This document shows positions 1 to 8,589 of a DNA stretch of 64,000 nucleotides, in pieces. Made by a program: the position numbers and the translations under genes. The notes below the pieces were generated by a model, which ran no database searches, was not told the origin of the DNA, and was given only the letters and a program-made list of their open reading frames with translations. The stretch is from Beijerinckiaceae bacterium (GTDB lineage: Bacteria > Pseudomonadota > Alphaproteobacteria > Rhizobiales > Beijerinckiaceae). Every line of letters begins with the position of its first letter. Positions within the stretch are counted from its first letter, which is position 1. Where the stretch lies: positions 1-64,000 of the forward strand of contig CANGJJ010000006.1 in the NCBI GenBank assembly GCA_947454485.1. Direction: 5' to 3'.

Positions 1-329
1 ATCTTAAGGTTGATCAGGCTCCAACGGTTGACACAGGAACTTTTGCGAACAGATTCCTTGACAGTCCTTCAATGCGCGATGCCTACGGAATCTTCATGAA
101 ACAAAATAATTTTCCGTCCTCGGCGATTAGCAAAGACCTTTCGGGGCTTAAGGGTCGACTAAGACGCCGTAAAATAACTTTCAAATCAGACATTCAACTC
201 TCGGCTACTGTCGAGGATTTCGAAAATCTCGTCACAGTCGAAGCACTGAGGGGTGATATCTTACCGGACGGTTCGCGTTCAGAGTGGACGCAGATCACTG
301 TTCGTGACCGCATAAGATCCCAAGAATGA
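1..329 (+). CDS. C-terminal end of an NA37-like (nucleoid-associated) protein, 5' truncated by window
   Basis: The reading frame is open from the window edge (first full codon at 3), so only about the last 108 residues are visible and the ATG at 72 is probably internal. The end has a pattern I associate with the C-terminus of 37-kDa nucleoid-associated (NA37/YejK) proteins: a short 'SPSMRDAY' helix, a basic stretch (GRLRRRK), then a beta-rich tail with an aspartate-glycine turn (PDGS) and a closing ITVRDRI strand. That match is from memory and is tentative. The stop overlaps the next gene's ATG by four bases (ATGA), so the two are translationally coupled. Base composition is visibly AT-richer than in the rest of the window, which suggests horizontal transfer. 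Confidence 0.5.
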   Translation, partial: LKVDQAPTVDTGTFANRFLDSPSMRDAYGIFMKQNNFPSSAISKDLSGLKGRLRRRKITFKSDIQLSATVEDFENLVTVEALRGDILPDGSRSEWTQITVRDRIRSQE

Positions 330-1309
330 CTGAGGAGGAGCTCCGACTAAGATGGGAGGCTGAGAGCCCACTCTATGAAGAGTGGGGGCGGCACGTCATC
401 AATTGCATAAAAGAAAAGCTGGAGGCGATAAGCCATCCTCGCTCGCTAGATGAAGTTATAAAAATTCCCCCGTATCCACGCATCAAGACCACGAGCTCTT
501 TGATCGATAAATCGCTGTACCGCAAGCGATATGAAAACCCTTATGAGGACGTCGAAGATAAAGTCGGTGTGAGGTTTGTTGTTCTCCTAACGCAGGACAT
601 CCGGTTGGTCGAGCAGGCTATCAGATCCTGTGGATTCACGACCTCGAAGGACCGCGATTTCGAAGCAGACAAGAAGAGCAAGCCGCTCGAATTTGCTTAC
701 CAATCAGATCATTTTGTGGTCCGCGCGGCCGCTGAAATTGTGACTGAGGGGCGCACGTTTCCTCGCGGGATTCCGTGCGAAGTTCAGGTGCGTACGCTTC
801 TGCAACATGCGCATGGCGAACTGACACACGGCCGCGTCTACAAGGGAGAGGCTGAAACTCCTGCCCTCGTCAAGCGGACAGTGGCAAAGAGTATGATGCT
901 TGTTGAGGTGGCCGATGATTTTTTCTCAGCAGTAGTCACTGCTTTAGAAGAGCACGAGCAACCGACTAAAGAACTGCTCGACTTTCTCACGTCTACTTAT
1001 GAAAATGAGTTTCAAAACATCCAGCGTGACCGGGCTAAATCGAACGTCGGCATCATCCAAGCTCTCCATCCTGTTTTGGGGGCGAAGGTGATAGGCGACA
1101 TTAAAGATCTCTTAGACAGCAAGCCCTTCCTAATTGGAAAAATTTCTGATCGCGCCCAACTGGGGCACCTTTTTCGACAGCCAGCAATCCTTCTCGCCTA
1201 TCTGGGCGCAGCGACGAAGCCACACGAAACAAAGCGAGCTTGGCCTCTAACAATTGAAGAGCTTCGACCGATATTCACGGATCTTGGCAAAAACCTTGAT
1301 GATTTCTGA
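326..1309 (+). CDS. RelA/SpoT-type nucleotide pyrophosphokinase (stand-alone synthetase, possible toxSAS)
   Basis: The 327-residue protein carries a RelA/SpoT synthetase domain at about residues 45-175 and no HD hydrolase domain. Visible catalytic landmarks are R52-x-K54 before a 'SLIDK' helix, E77-D78 in 'EDKVGVRF' (metal-binding Asp region), Y125-x-S-x-H in the G-loop (AYQSDHF) and E152-x-Q-x-R156 (EVQVRT) followed by a helix 'HGELTH'. These match the residues needed for pyrophosphate transfer in Rel and small alarmone synthetases, so the enzyme looks active. Residues 180-327 are helical and not recognised; in known toxic synthetases such regions hold neutralising or sensing parts. It overlaps the upstream NA37-like gene by 4 bp. 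The product could be (p)ppGpp, (p)ppApp or a pyrophosphorylated tRNA; the sequence does not decide. Confidence 0.8.
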   Translation: MTEEELRLRWEAESPLYEEWGRHVINCIKEKLEAISHPRSLDEVIKIPPYPRIKTTSSLIDKSLYRKRYENPYEDVEDKVGVRFVVLLTQDIRLVEQAIRSCGFTTSKDRDFEADKKSKPLEFAYQSDHFVVRAAAEIVTEGRTFPRGIPCEVQVRTLLQHAHGELTHGRVYKGEAETPALVKRTVAKSMMLVEVADDFFSAVVTALEEHEQPTKELLDFLTSTYENEFQNIQRDRAKSNVGIIQALHPVLGAKVIGDIKDLLDSKPFLIGKISDRAQLGHLFRQPAILLAYLGAATKPHETKRAWPLTIEELRPIFTDLGKNLDDF

Positions 1310-1452
1310 CGCTGCCTAGCGAGAAGCAATTTCCGTCGATAGGTAAAAAATCAAAGGGCCCTGCAAGATCAAGAATAACACGCCAAATAACGTGGACGAT
1401 TTTTCGCCTTTTTGCCTCAACCACCGCGAAAATGCTATTTATATCAAGTTAT

Positions 1453-1536
1453 TGGTGCGGACGGCGGGGGTCGAACCCGCACGGGAATCCCGAGGGATTT
1501 TAAGTCCCTTGCGTCTACCAGTTTCGCCACGTCCGC
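1453..1536 (-). tRNA. tRNA-Leu (UAA)
   Basis: The minus strand folds as a class II tRNA of 84 nt. The acceptor stem is GCGGACG/CGTCCGC, with A as discriminator and an encoded CCA at 1453-1455. The D-arm contains AACTGGTAGAC, and the anticodon stem GGGA/TCCC surrounds loop CTTAAAA, giving anticodon UAA (plus-strand 1500-1502). A long variable arm (CGGG-ATT-CCCG) is typical of leucine, and the T-arm is GCGGGTTCGACCCCCGC. Its 3' end points at the AT-rich leftmost 1.4 kb, the usual geometry for an integrase target. Confidence 0.97.
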
Positions 1537-1585
1537 AGATGCGCTGTTGCGCAATCTCGATTTAGCGGCAGACTGATATGAAAGT

Positions 1586-1612
1586 CGAGCCGCCCCTTTG
1601 GGGAGCGGCTCG
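1586..1612 (-). terminator. Hairpin downstream of the KGG-repeat gene
   Basis: CGAGCCGC pairs with GCGGCTCG, and CCC/GGG closes a short loop. It lies 11 bp past the stop of the minus-strand KGG gene and is followed on that strand by ACTTTCATAT, a weak T-tract. Confidence 0.6.
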
Positions 1613-1623
1613 CTATTCAAAGA

Positions 1624-1911
1624 TTATTCAGCGGGAGGCACAACCGGATGCGCCGAAACCGTCTTCTGACGGCGTGCACTGGCAACCAGACCACCCTTGC
1701 GACCTGCTTCGGTCGCGAGCGCGTTATCGGCCGAGAAAGAGCGCTTGTCCTTCGGCACATTGGCGCCGCCCTTACGACCAGCATTGGCCGCAAGATCGGG
1801 ATTGCGAGCGAAGCTGCGGGCCTCACTCGGCACCGCCTTGCCGCCCATGCGCGCAATCTCACGACGGCGTTCAATGGACATGGAGGCGAAACCGCGATTT
1901 GAAATAGCCAT
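1624..1911 (-). CDS. KGG-repeat general stress protein (YciG-like)
   Basis: A small, highly basic, hydrophilic 95-residue protein with repeated KGG-type modules: 'RREIARMGGKA' near residue 20, 'NAGRKGGAN' near 48 and 'EAGRKGGL' near 70, separated by 'RSFARNPDLA' and 'RSFSADNALA'. This is the stress-induced bacterial acidophilic repeat/KGG family, whose members are often linked to the general stress response. The biochemical role is unknown. A good Shine-Dalgarno (GAGGGGA) lies about 6 bp before the ATG. It is a single gene with its own hairpin terminator. I see no clear stress sigma-factor promoter (GGAAC...CGTT) upstream. Confidence 0.85.
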   Translation of the reverse strand: MAISNRGFASMSIERRREIARMGGKAVPSEARSFARNPDLAANAGRKGGANVPKDKRSFSADNALATEAGRKGGLVASARRQKTVSAHPVVPPAE

Positions 1912-2161
1912 GACTTTTCCCCTCTAACCGATGAACTTGGCTCTTGGCTGCAGGTGAGAGACGCTTTCGCAAAATTGTCTCTTTTGTCCCACTTTGCTTA
2001 GAAGCTTCAGTCCTTCCTGAAACGGTTACATTATTACCTTAGCAGTAACATAGGTAAAAATCTAGACCGAAAACGCTCAAACTGCCATCTGACCAACAGC
2101 AGAGTTCTTGTAACGCATACGACACCTCAATTAAGCTGATAAAAAAACAGGGGAGGCATAG

Positions 2162-3004
2162 ATGAATGACACTCAACTCATTGGAAAAACTTGTTTTTTG
2201 ACAGGCGCAGGCACCGGGCTTGCGCGCGCTATGGCACTCGGGCTCAGCGATGCAGGGGCGACAGTTATTGTCGCCGACATCGACGAAGCGGGGCTGGATG
2301 AAACCGTTACAATGGCCAAGGGCCGCCCCGGTAACCTGCATAAATATGTATTGGATGTGCGCGATCAGGCCCAATGCGAGGCCGCTGTCGCCAATACGAT
2401 TCGAGACCATGGCTCGCTGGATGTCTTGGTGAATTGCGCAGGGCTCGGTCCTGTTTACATGCGACGCAATTTCGTCGCTGACCCTCTGCCCTTCTGGGAG
2501 GCCGATACCGAGAAATGGTGGACCATGATCGCGGTCAATCTGCGCGGGCCATTTCTGCTCTCGCGCGCTGCAGCTCCTCATATGATCGCGCGCAAATGGG
2601 GACGCATCGTCAATATCACCACCAGCTTCTCGACCATGATCCGCGCGGGCAATATGCCCTATGGGCAGACCAAAGCGGCCTTGGAAGCAGGCTCGGCCAG
2701 TTGGGCGGGCGATCTGGCGGGAACAGGCGTCACAGTCAATGTGCTCATTCCCGGCGGCGCAGCTGATACCGGCATGATCCCGCTCGAAGCCATGCCGGAC
2801 CGGTCCAAACTCGTTCCCCCGCAGGCCATGGCAGCGCCGATCCGCTTCCTCGCATCCACTGCCTCAGATGGTGTGACGGGCCAGCGTTTCGTCGCACAGC
2901 ATTTTGATCCGGCCCATCCGCTCAGCGCACCTGGCTGTGCGCCGGTCGCGTGGCCCGATCTGGCGGCAGGCGCCTCGCGCGGGCTTGGCGAAGACAAGCG
3001 CTGA
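2162..3004 (+). CDS. Short-chain dehydrogenase/reductase (SDR)
   Basis: A classical SDR of 280 residues with a Rossmann fold. The glycine motif TGAGTGLA is near residue 14, the acidic residue of 'VADID' after beta-2 suggests NAD(H) preference, NCAG sits near 90, and the Ser/Tyr/Lys catalytic set lies in 'ITTSFS' and 'YGQTK' near 145-165. It would oxidise or reduce an alcohol/ketone; the substrate is not apparent. The start has a strong ribosome site (GGGGAGG, 6 bp spacing). It is transcribed alone, and its TGA directly abuts the stop of the convergent globin gene. Confidence 0.88.
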   Translation: MNDTQLIGKTCFLTGAGTGLARAMALGLSDAGATVIVADIDEAGLDETVTMAKGRPGNLHKYVLDVRDQAQCEAAVANTIRDHGSLDVLVNCAGLGPVYMRRNFVADPLPFWEADTEKWWTMIAVNLRGPFLLSRAAAPHMIARKWGRIVNITTSFSTMIRAGNMPYGQTKAALEAGSASWAGDLAGTGVTVNVLIPGGAADTGMIPLEAMPDRSKLVPPQAMAAPIRFLASTASDGVTGQRFVAQHFDPAHPLSAPGCAPVAWPDLAAGASRGLGEDKR

Positions 3005-3454
3005 TCAGCCAGCGCGGATCGGGGCTTTCATGGGCGGCAGAACGCCGCGATGAAAATCCAGCGACAATTGCAACGACTGGGCGACACGTTCCGCCCGGTC
3101 GACAAAGAGCGCAGCAGCGTCAGGGGGCGCGATCTCCTGCGCGGTCTGGCGGAAGAGAGCGAGCCAATGCTCGAAATGCGGTCTGTCGAGATTGGGGATT
3201 TTGACATGCGCAGGCACCGGACGCCCATCATAGCGCTTGGTCATCAGCAACATGCTCGACCAGAAATCGCACATCTTCTCCAGATGCGGATCCCAGTCCT
3301 CAATCTCCGCGCTAAAAATAGGCCCCAGCACCGCATCGGCGCGAATGCGATCATAAAAGGCAAAGACCACCTTGCGGATCATCTCTTCTGAGATGCCCAC
3401 CACCGCCCCCGGCGCGGGGCGATGGATGACATGGGGTGGCGCGCGGTCGCTCAT
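3005..3454 (-). CDS. Group III truncated haemoglobin
   Basis: A 149-residue 2-on-2 globin. Recognisable features are the N-terminal helix 'ISEEMIRKVVFAFYDRIR', then 'VLGPIF', the CD/E region 'HLEKMCDFWSSMLL', and the later 'PHFEHWLALF' with the histidine expected to bind haem, which together fit group III (ctb-type) globins. Such proteins bind oxygen or nitric oxide in the cytoplasm; the exact role is open. A GTG lies immediately before the chosen ATG (GTG-ATG), and the site GGAGA is better spaced for the ATG. It precedes gpt on the same strand with a 20 bp gap before its start. Confidence 0.85.
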   Translation of the reverse strand: MSDRAPPHVIHRPAPGAVVGISEEMIRKVVFAFYDRIRADAVLGPIFSAEIEDWDPHLEKMCDFWSSMLLMTKRYDGRPVPAHVKIPNLDRPHFEHWLALFRQTAQEIAPPDAAALFVDRAERVAQSLQLSLDFHRGVLPPMKAPIRAG

Positions 3455-3474
3455 CACCTATCTCCAGTGATGCA

Positions 3475-3966
3475 TCAGCCTTTGCCGTGGATCGGCTGCG
3501 CATAAGAGAGTTCCAGATCCCAAGGGAAATAGATCCACGTGTCCTGAGACACTTCCGTCACGAATGTGTCGACCAGAGGGCGGCCAAGCGGCTTGGCATA
3601 GACCGTCGCCACATGGGCCTTTGGCAACAGGCCCCGCACCACCTTCATCGTGGCGCCCGTGTCGACAAGATCGTCAACGATGAGCACACCCTCGCCCTGC
3701 CCTTCGAGCAGCTCAGGCGTAATGCCCTTCAGCACCTTCAATTCGCCCTGCTGGCGGTCCTCGCCATAGCTGGCGATGGAGACAGTCTCAACGACGCGGA
3801 TGCCCAGCTCGCGCGCCACGATGGCCGCTGGAACAAGGCCGCCACGGGTGATGCAGACCACCGCGCGCAGACCTTTCTCGCTGGCCAAACGCCAAGCCAG
3901 AGCACGGGAGTCACGGTGGAACTGGTCCCAAGAAACCGGAAATGCCTTGGCAGGATGCTCGCTCAT
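3475..3966 (-). CDS. gpt: Xanthine-guanine phosphoribosyltransferase
   Basis: A 163-residue type I phosphoribosyltransferase that salvages guanine and xanthine with PRPP. The PRPP-binding loop is '[14 protein letters not shown]' (about residues 95-108), the early 'ITRGGLVPA' loop is the pyrophosphate site, and the C-terminal 'WIYFPWDLE' tail is typical of bacterial XGPRT. A longer frame upstream (to 4086) exists, but the ATG at 3966 has the site GGAGGG about 5 bp before it and matches the family length. It is probably co-transcribed with the downstream globin gene. Confidence 0.92.
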   Translation of the reverse strand: MSEHPAKAFPVSWDQFHRDSRALAWRLASEKGLRAVVCITRGGLVPAAIVARELGIRVVETVSIASYGEDRQQGELKVLKGITPELLEGQGEGVLIVDDLVDTGATMKVVRGLLPKAHVATVYAKPLGRPLVDTFVTEVSQDTWIYFPWDLELSYAQPIHGKG

Positions 3967-4008
3967 CAAACCCTCCGAATTGCACCCCCGTCCTAGCAAG
4001 CCAGAGCC

Positions 4009-5838
4009 TTGCACAAAAGGGCCTCGACGCGTTTTGAGGCGCAACCGTTGTCGGGCGCAAACATTCATGCCACATCTGTCAGGCAACCGTTACACAGAGA
4101 AGGCAAGTTGTCGCTTAGCCCCGGATCCGAACCCTCGCGCAAATATGGCCTACCCCTCGCCAGCCTTCGTCAACAGGCTGCAAGCGCGAGCGCGGTCGTG
4201 GGCTGGGGTGCCTTTGTATGGACGGCGGAGCCCGAACCCTCCTTGCTGCTGGCTGTCATTGTCCTTCATATGGCGACCGCTCTTTTGCTGGCAGCCCTGT
4301 TACGCCGCCCACGCTTTGCCTTTGCGGTGACAACCTGTCTCTTGCTCGCAGTCTATGTCGCCTCACGCGCGAAATTCGCGCTGGTGGCGATGAATCTCCA
4401 CGCCTATGATCTTGCCTTCTATTTCAGCCGGTCGCCGATTGAATTCTTCTTTTCAGCTTATCCGCGCCACGCATGGTTGATGACTTTGGCCCTCGCGATG
4501 AGCGCCGCCGGCCTCTATGCCTTATGGCGCCGCGAACCACCGCGTGATTATTCACGCATGCGCCGCAGCAGTTTTGTGGCTCTGTCGCTCTGCCTTGGTT
4601 TGTTCGGTCACTTGCCACTCACCCAGCGCAATGCCGACTTCTTCAATGAGCGCCATTTCGCGCTCTCCTCTTTCATCACATCGCTGGGTGATCTGCCGCA
4701 TCTATTCTCCAACAATGGCATGATCGAAGTTGCAACGCGCCCCAGCATCACGCCTGTGACAGCTGATGCAATCATCTGCCGCCCGCTGACAACACCGCCC
4801 GATATTGTGCTGACGCTGAATGAATCAGCCATGCCGCCGGGCGTCTATGAAGGCCTGACTTATCCTGATGAGTTGAAGGGCTTCTTCAACTCATTCGATG
4901 GGCGCATTCATCGCCTGCGCGTCGAGACTTTTGGTGGCGGCACATGGCTGTCTGACTTCACCGCACTCACAGGCCTGTCGACTTATTCCTTCGGCTCCAC
5001 GCGCAACTTTGTCAGCAATTTCATGTCAGGCCGCCTGCGCCATTCTTTGCCGCAATATCTCAAGGCCTGCGGCTATGAGACGAGCATCGTCTTCCCTGCA
5101 TCAGCTGGCTTTGCAGGCGTTGGTCGCTTTTATGAAGCCATCGGCTTTGATCGTGTCATCGACACACGCATTCACCGCGCACCCGATCAACGCCAGCGCG
5201 ATGCCTTCTATCTCAACGAAGCTGCCAAAGTGCTCGAGGCCAAACCAGAGCAAGGCCCGCGAAAGCCGCAATTCGTCGTGATCGCCACCATGTCGACCCA
5301 TTCGCCCTGGGACTTCAACTTCGCGCCAGAGGCGACACGCGAAACCGATGTGCTGCGCTGGAACAAGGATCCAGAGTTCGACGAATATCTCTGGCGTCTG
5401 GTTCTGGCCAAACGCGATCGCGACGACTTCCGTGAGCGCCTCAACAAGACCCTGCCTGACCAGAAGGTCCTCTATGTCGGCTATGGCGATCATCAGCCCG
5501 CACTCGCGCGCATTCCGCTGTCTGACAATCGTCAGCTCGCCGATGAAGGCCGCTCATGGCAGCTCGATAAGAGTTCGAAAGCGTTTGAGACCTATTTCAG
5601 CATCGACGCAAAAGGCTTCACGCCGCGCATCATCGGGGCCAATCACCCCATTACCGAGATCACCTATCTGCCAGTGATCACACTGGCGGCGGCTGGCTTG
5701 CCGCTGGATTCAGTGACCCAGCGACGCCATTGGCTCTTTGAACATTGCAAAGGCCTCTATGCCACCTGCCCCGATCATGGCGCCGTGCTGGCCTTCCAGC
5801 GCTGGCTTGTCGACAGCAAATGGATTGCGCAGAACTGA
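4009..5838 (+). CDS. Membrane-anchored sulfatase/phosphotransferase-like protein (alkaline phosphatase superfamily)
   Basis: A 609-residue protein with several hydrophobic segments in the first ~200 residues (for example [20 protein letters not shown] and the '[16 protein letters not shown]' helix), then a large outer domain. The soluble half resembles the lipoteichoic-acid-synthase/phosphoglycerol-transferase branch: a metal/nucleophile region '[15 protein letters not shown]', '[11 protein letters not shown]', '[13 protein letters not shown]' and a late 'YVGYGDHQP'. Such enzymes modify surface glycans or lipids with head groups. In the nucleophile region a Ser (NESA) takes the place often held by Thr. 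The start is uncertain because the first ~45 residues are not hydrophobic and may be untranslated. No neighbour explains the substrate. Confidence 0.7.
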   Translation: MHKRASTRFEAQPLSGANIHATSVRQPLHREGKLSLSPGSEPSRKYGLPLASLRQQAASASAVVGWGAFVWTAEPEPSLLLAVIVLHMATALLLAALLRRPRFAFAVTTCLLLAVYVASRAKFALVAMNLHAYDLAFYFSRSPIEFFFSAYPRHAWLMTLALAMSAAGLYALWRREPPRDYSRMRRSSFVALSLCLGLFGHLPLTQRNADFFNERHFALSSFITSLGDLPHLFSNNGMIEVATRPSITPVTADAIICRPLTTPPDIVLTLNESAMPPGVYEGLTYPDELKGFFNSFDGRIHRLRVETFGGGTWLSDFTALTGLSTYSFGSTRNFVSNFMSGRLRHSLPQYLKACGYETSIVFPASAGFAGVGRFYEAIGFDRVIDTRIHRAPDQRQRDAFYLNEAAKVLEAKPEQGPRKPQFVVIATMSTHSPWDFNFAPEATRETDVLRWNKDPEFDEYLWRLVLAKRDRDDFRERLNKTLPDQKVLYVGYGDHQPALARIPLSDNRQLADEGRSWQLDKSSKAFETYFSIDAKGFTPRIIGANHPITEITYLPVITLAAAGLPLDSVTQRRHWLFEHCKGLYATCPDHGAVLAFQRWLVDSKWIAQN

Positions 5839-6579
5839 TCAGCTCTTCTGGCTTTTCAGATCGTCCAGCATCTGCGCGATTGCCTCAACACCCGCTTGCA
5901 GCTTGGCACCATCTTTCGAGCGCACAACAATCTGATTGCGGAAGCGGCCATCCTGGAAGCTGGGATAAGACCCGATGATAATATCGGGATGCGCCTTGGC
6001 GATCTCAGACAAAGCCGTCGCATAAGTGCCTTCAGCAAAGCCCGCTTCCAGCGTCTCCATCATCATGCGCGTGCCTGTCTTCAGACGCGGTGCCACATCA
6101 TCCATCATCGCTTGCATGATCGCAGGCACACCCGCCATAACGATGACATTCTCGATCATGAAGCCCGGTACTTTGGAGATTGGATTGGCAACATGCTCCG
6201 CCCCTTCAGGGATGCGCGCCATGCGGCGGCGGGCCTCGTTGAGATCGCCCGACTGCAAACGCTCCAGCATGGCCGCGATGATGCGCGGATCCTCATAAAG
6301 GGGAATGCCCAACGCAGCCGAGACCGCATCAGCCGTGATGTCATCATGGGTCGGACCAATACCGCCGGTGGTGAAGAGATAGCTATAGCGCTTGCGCAGC
6401 ACATTCACCGCCGCGACGATCTCCTCCATCTCATCAGGGACAACGCGAACCTCTTTGAGGTCGATGCCAATATTGGTCAGATATTCGGCGATATAGCCGA
6501 TATTCTTGTCCTTGGTGCGGCCCGACAGGATCTCGTCTCCAATGACGAGCAGGGCGGCAGTGACGGCTTCGTTCGACAT
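5839..6579 (-). CDS. CinA/MoaB-type molybdopterin-binding domain protein
   Basis: A 246-residue protein beginning with the MoCF-fold signature 'LLVIGDEILSGRTKDKN' and the glycine motif 'TTGGIGPTHDD' near residue 70, as in the N-terminal half of CinA. The C-terminal nicotinamide-nucleotide amidase domain of full-length CinA is absent, as in many alphaproteobacteria that encode this half alone. The function is uncertain; CinA N-domains have been linked to ADP-ribose pyrophosphatase activity. The ATG at 6579 is preferred over one seven codons upstream because AGGGAG lies 8 bp before it. The stop abuts that of the convergent sulfatase-like gene. Confidence 0.8.
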   Translation of the reverse strand: MSNEAVTAALLVIGDEILSGRTKDKNIGYIAEYLTNIGIDLKEVRVVPDEMEEIVAAVNVLRKRYSYLFTTGGIGPTHDDITADAVSAALGIPLYEDPRIIAAMLERLQSGDLNEARRRMARIPEGAEHVANPISKVPGFMIENVIVMAGVPAIMQAMMDDVAPRLKTGTRMMMETLEAGFAEGTYATALSEIAKAHPDIIIGSYPSFQDGRFRNQIVVRSKDGAKLQAGVEAIAQMLDDLKSQKS

Positions 6580-6661
6580 GAGGCGACTCCCTTTGCCCAA
6601 GCTTTAGGGCGAAATGGCGCGCAGGAAAACCCCACACCCCGGCCGCGATCCTGAAAGCCTG

Positions 6662-7525
6662 TCAGGCAAGTTCATAAATGCCATTGCAGCGCGTGCGCAT
6701 GATCTCGCGATAGCCACATTCCAGCAGCAGATCGTCGAGCTCAGCAGACCAGCTGCCATGACAAAATTCCATCACCAGGAGCTTGGGCCACAGATGGGCC
6801 GGCGCATCGCGAAAGAAGGGCTCAAGGATCAGATCTTCCGCACCCTCTACATCGAGCTTGACGCAATCAACACGCTCAAAGCTCTCCTGTTGAACGATGG
6901 AGAGCAAAGTGCTGGCAGGAACGCGTAGCTGCTCACTATGGGAATCAGCATTCACGATGCGCATGGAGGTCTCACCCTTGTTGCCTTGGGCAACAAACAA
7001 AGTGACCTCGCCCTCAACATCCGCCACAGCGCAATTTAGCGCCTTCACATTGGGGAAATTGTTGAGGCGGATATTATAGGTGAGCCGCTCAAAGATCTCC
7101 GGCTGCGGCTCGATAGACAAGATCCGCGCGCGCGGACCTGCATGAGCTGCCACAAAGAGCGTATAGCCCCCGATATTCGAGCCAATATCGAGAAAGACGA
7201 AATCCTCTGTGAAGCGCGCCGCGATCAGATCGCGCTCAGCCTCATCGAAATATTGCGGCGTGAAGAGAATGCGCTTCTCGCACACATTATTGTACGGATA
7301 GAGCCGCATTTTGGCGCCCATCGCCTCGGTATCGACGGGGGCTCCATTGAGCGCACGCACAGCCAGACCGCGCAGAAAAAACGCCATGCGCTTGCCAAGC
7401 CAATCGCCCTTGCACCGACGCGTCCGCGCCAGCACCCGGCCCACGAAGGACGTGGGCGCAAAATGGCCAAAGGCGGGGGAATCAGCGCTCATGAGATCCG
7501 TCTTAGCGAAGCAGGAGCCGCTCAT
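6662..7525 (-). CDS. FkbM-family methyltransferase
   Basis: A SAM-dependent methyltransferase of about 287 residues. Motif I is 'FLDIGSNIGGYTLFVA' (about residue 115), motif II includes 'ILSIEPQPEIFERL', and the FkbM tail has 'VDCVKLDVEGAEDLIL'. The family O-methylates sugars, lipids or secondary metabolites; no glycan cluster adjoins, so the substrate is unknown. The start is uncertain: the ATG at 7525 has AGGGGG about 9 bp upstream, while an ATG at 7492 is also possible. It lies upstream of the CinA-like gene but on the same strand with an ~80 bp gap. Confidence 0.82.
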   Translation of the reverse strand: MSGSCFAKTDLMSADSPAFGHFAPTSFVGRVLARTRRCKGDWLGKRMAFFLRGLAVRALNGAPVDTEAMGAKMRLYPYNNVCEKRILFTPQYFDEAERDLIAARFTEDFVFLDIGSNIGGYTLFVAAHAGPRARILSIEPQPEIFERLTYNIRLNNFPNVKALNCAVADVEGEVTLFVAQGNKGETSMRIVNADSHSEQLRVPASTLLSIVQQESFERVDCVKLDVEGAEDLILEPFFRDAPAHLWPKLLVMEFCHGSWSAELDDLLLECGYREIMRTRCNGIYELA

Positions 7526-7737
7526 AGCACGACCGCCCCCTGCAGGACCACCTCCCGAGATCTGCCTGAAACGGCAGGGCAAGGCCGGCCTTGGTGGGCT
7601 ATTCCTCCCTCGCAACAATGGCTTGGGCTGCGATTGAGCAAGCTATGTCTTAAGACTGTGCCAACTGGTAAAATGACGCCTTACAGGCCATATCTTTTCA
7701 TGCCCCCCAGTTTACCTTAGAGCTAGACCTCCTCAGC

Positions 7738-8589
7738 ATGACCCCGTCCGGTGACCAGATGACCTTTGTAGATGCCTCTCTCGCGCCCGCTCGCAAGACT
7801 GGCCAGATCAAGCTTCACGGCCCCGCCGATTTTGAGGGCATGCGCAAGGCTGGCCGCTTGGCTGCGGAGGCTTTGGACGTGCTGGTGCCGCATGTGCAGC
7901 CCGGTGTGACGACAGAGGCCATCGACAAGCTCGCCTTTGAATTTGCGATGGACCACAAGGCCTATCCCGCACCGCTGGGTTATCGCGGCTATCGCAAGTC
8001 GATCTGCACCTCAATCAATCATGTCGTCTGCCACGGCATTCCAGACGACAAGCCCCTGCGCAGCGGCGACATCATCAATATCGATGTGACGCTGATCGTT
8101 GATGGCTGGCATGGTGACTCAAGCCGCATGTATACGGTGGGCGAAGTGCCGCGCCGAGCCGAACGTCTGATCGAAGTGACGTATGAGTCGATGATGCGCG
8201 GCATCGCAGAGGTAAAGCCGGGTGCCACAACAGGCGACATCGGCGCAGCCATTCAAGAATATGCCGAAGCTGAGCGCTGCTCGGTCGTGCGCGATTTCTG
8301 CGGCCATGGTCTGGGCCGCCTCTTCCATGACGAGCCCAATATTCTGCATTATGGCCGACGCGGCGAAGGCGCAGTTCTGAAGCCCGGCATGTTCTTTACT
8401 ATCGAGCCCATGATCAATCTGGGCCGTCCGCATGTGAAGATCCTCGCCGATGGTTGGACCGCTGTGACGCGCGACCGCTCACTCTCGGCGCAGTTCGAAC
8501 ATACGGTGGCGGTGACTGAGACAGGCGTTGAGATCTTCACCCTGTCGCCCTCTGGTCTGCATCAGCCGCCCTATGGAGCTGCCGCGTGA
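7738..8589 (+). CDS. map: Type I methionine aminopeptidase
   Basis: A 283-residue enzyme that removes the N-terminal Met from nascent proteins. All metal-site motifs are present: '[17 protein letters not shown]' (two Asp), '[12 protein letters not shown]' (His), 'FTIEPM' (Glu) and '[10 protein letters not shown]' (Glu). The N-terminal '[21 protein letters not shown]' is the usual opening helix. The start may be the ATG at 7738 or the one at 7759; neither has a strong ribosome site. The stop overlaps the GTG of radC by 4 bp, so they form an operon. Confidence 0.95.
   Translation: MTPSGDQMTFVDASLAPARKTGQIKLHGPADFEGMRKAGRLAAEALDVLVPHVQPGVTTEAIDKLAFEFAMDHKAYPAPLGYRGYRKSICTSINHVVCHGIPDDKPLRSGDIINIDVTLIVDGWHGDSSRMYTVGEVPRRAERLIEVTYESMMRGIAEVKPGATTGDIGAAIQEYAEAERCSVVRDFCGHGLGRLFHDEPNILHYGRRGEGAVLKPGMFFTIEPMINLGRPHVKILADGWTAVTRDRSLSAQFEHTVAVTETGVEIFTLSPSGLHQPPYGAAA

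Noticed and set aside
326-1536. Idea that the synthetase targets the adjacent tRNA-Leu specifically
   Set aside because: Adjacency is explained by tRNA-targeted integration; nothing in the sequence supports specificity.
2010-2060. Inverted GTTAC...GTAAC sequence before the SDR gene
   Set aside because: Arms of five bases with a long gap occur by chance; no further support.
7647-7656. Palindrome GTCTTAAGAC upstream of map
   Set aside because: Short, single copy, and no known regulator site matches it.
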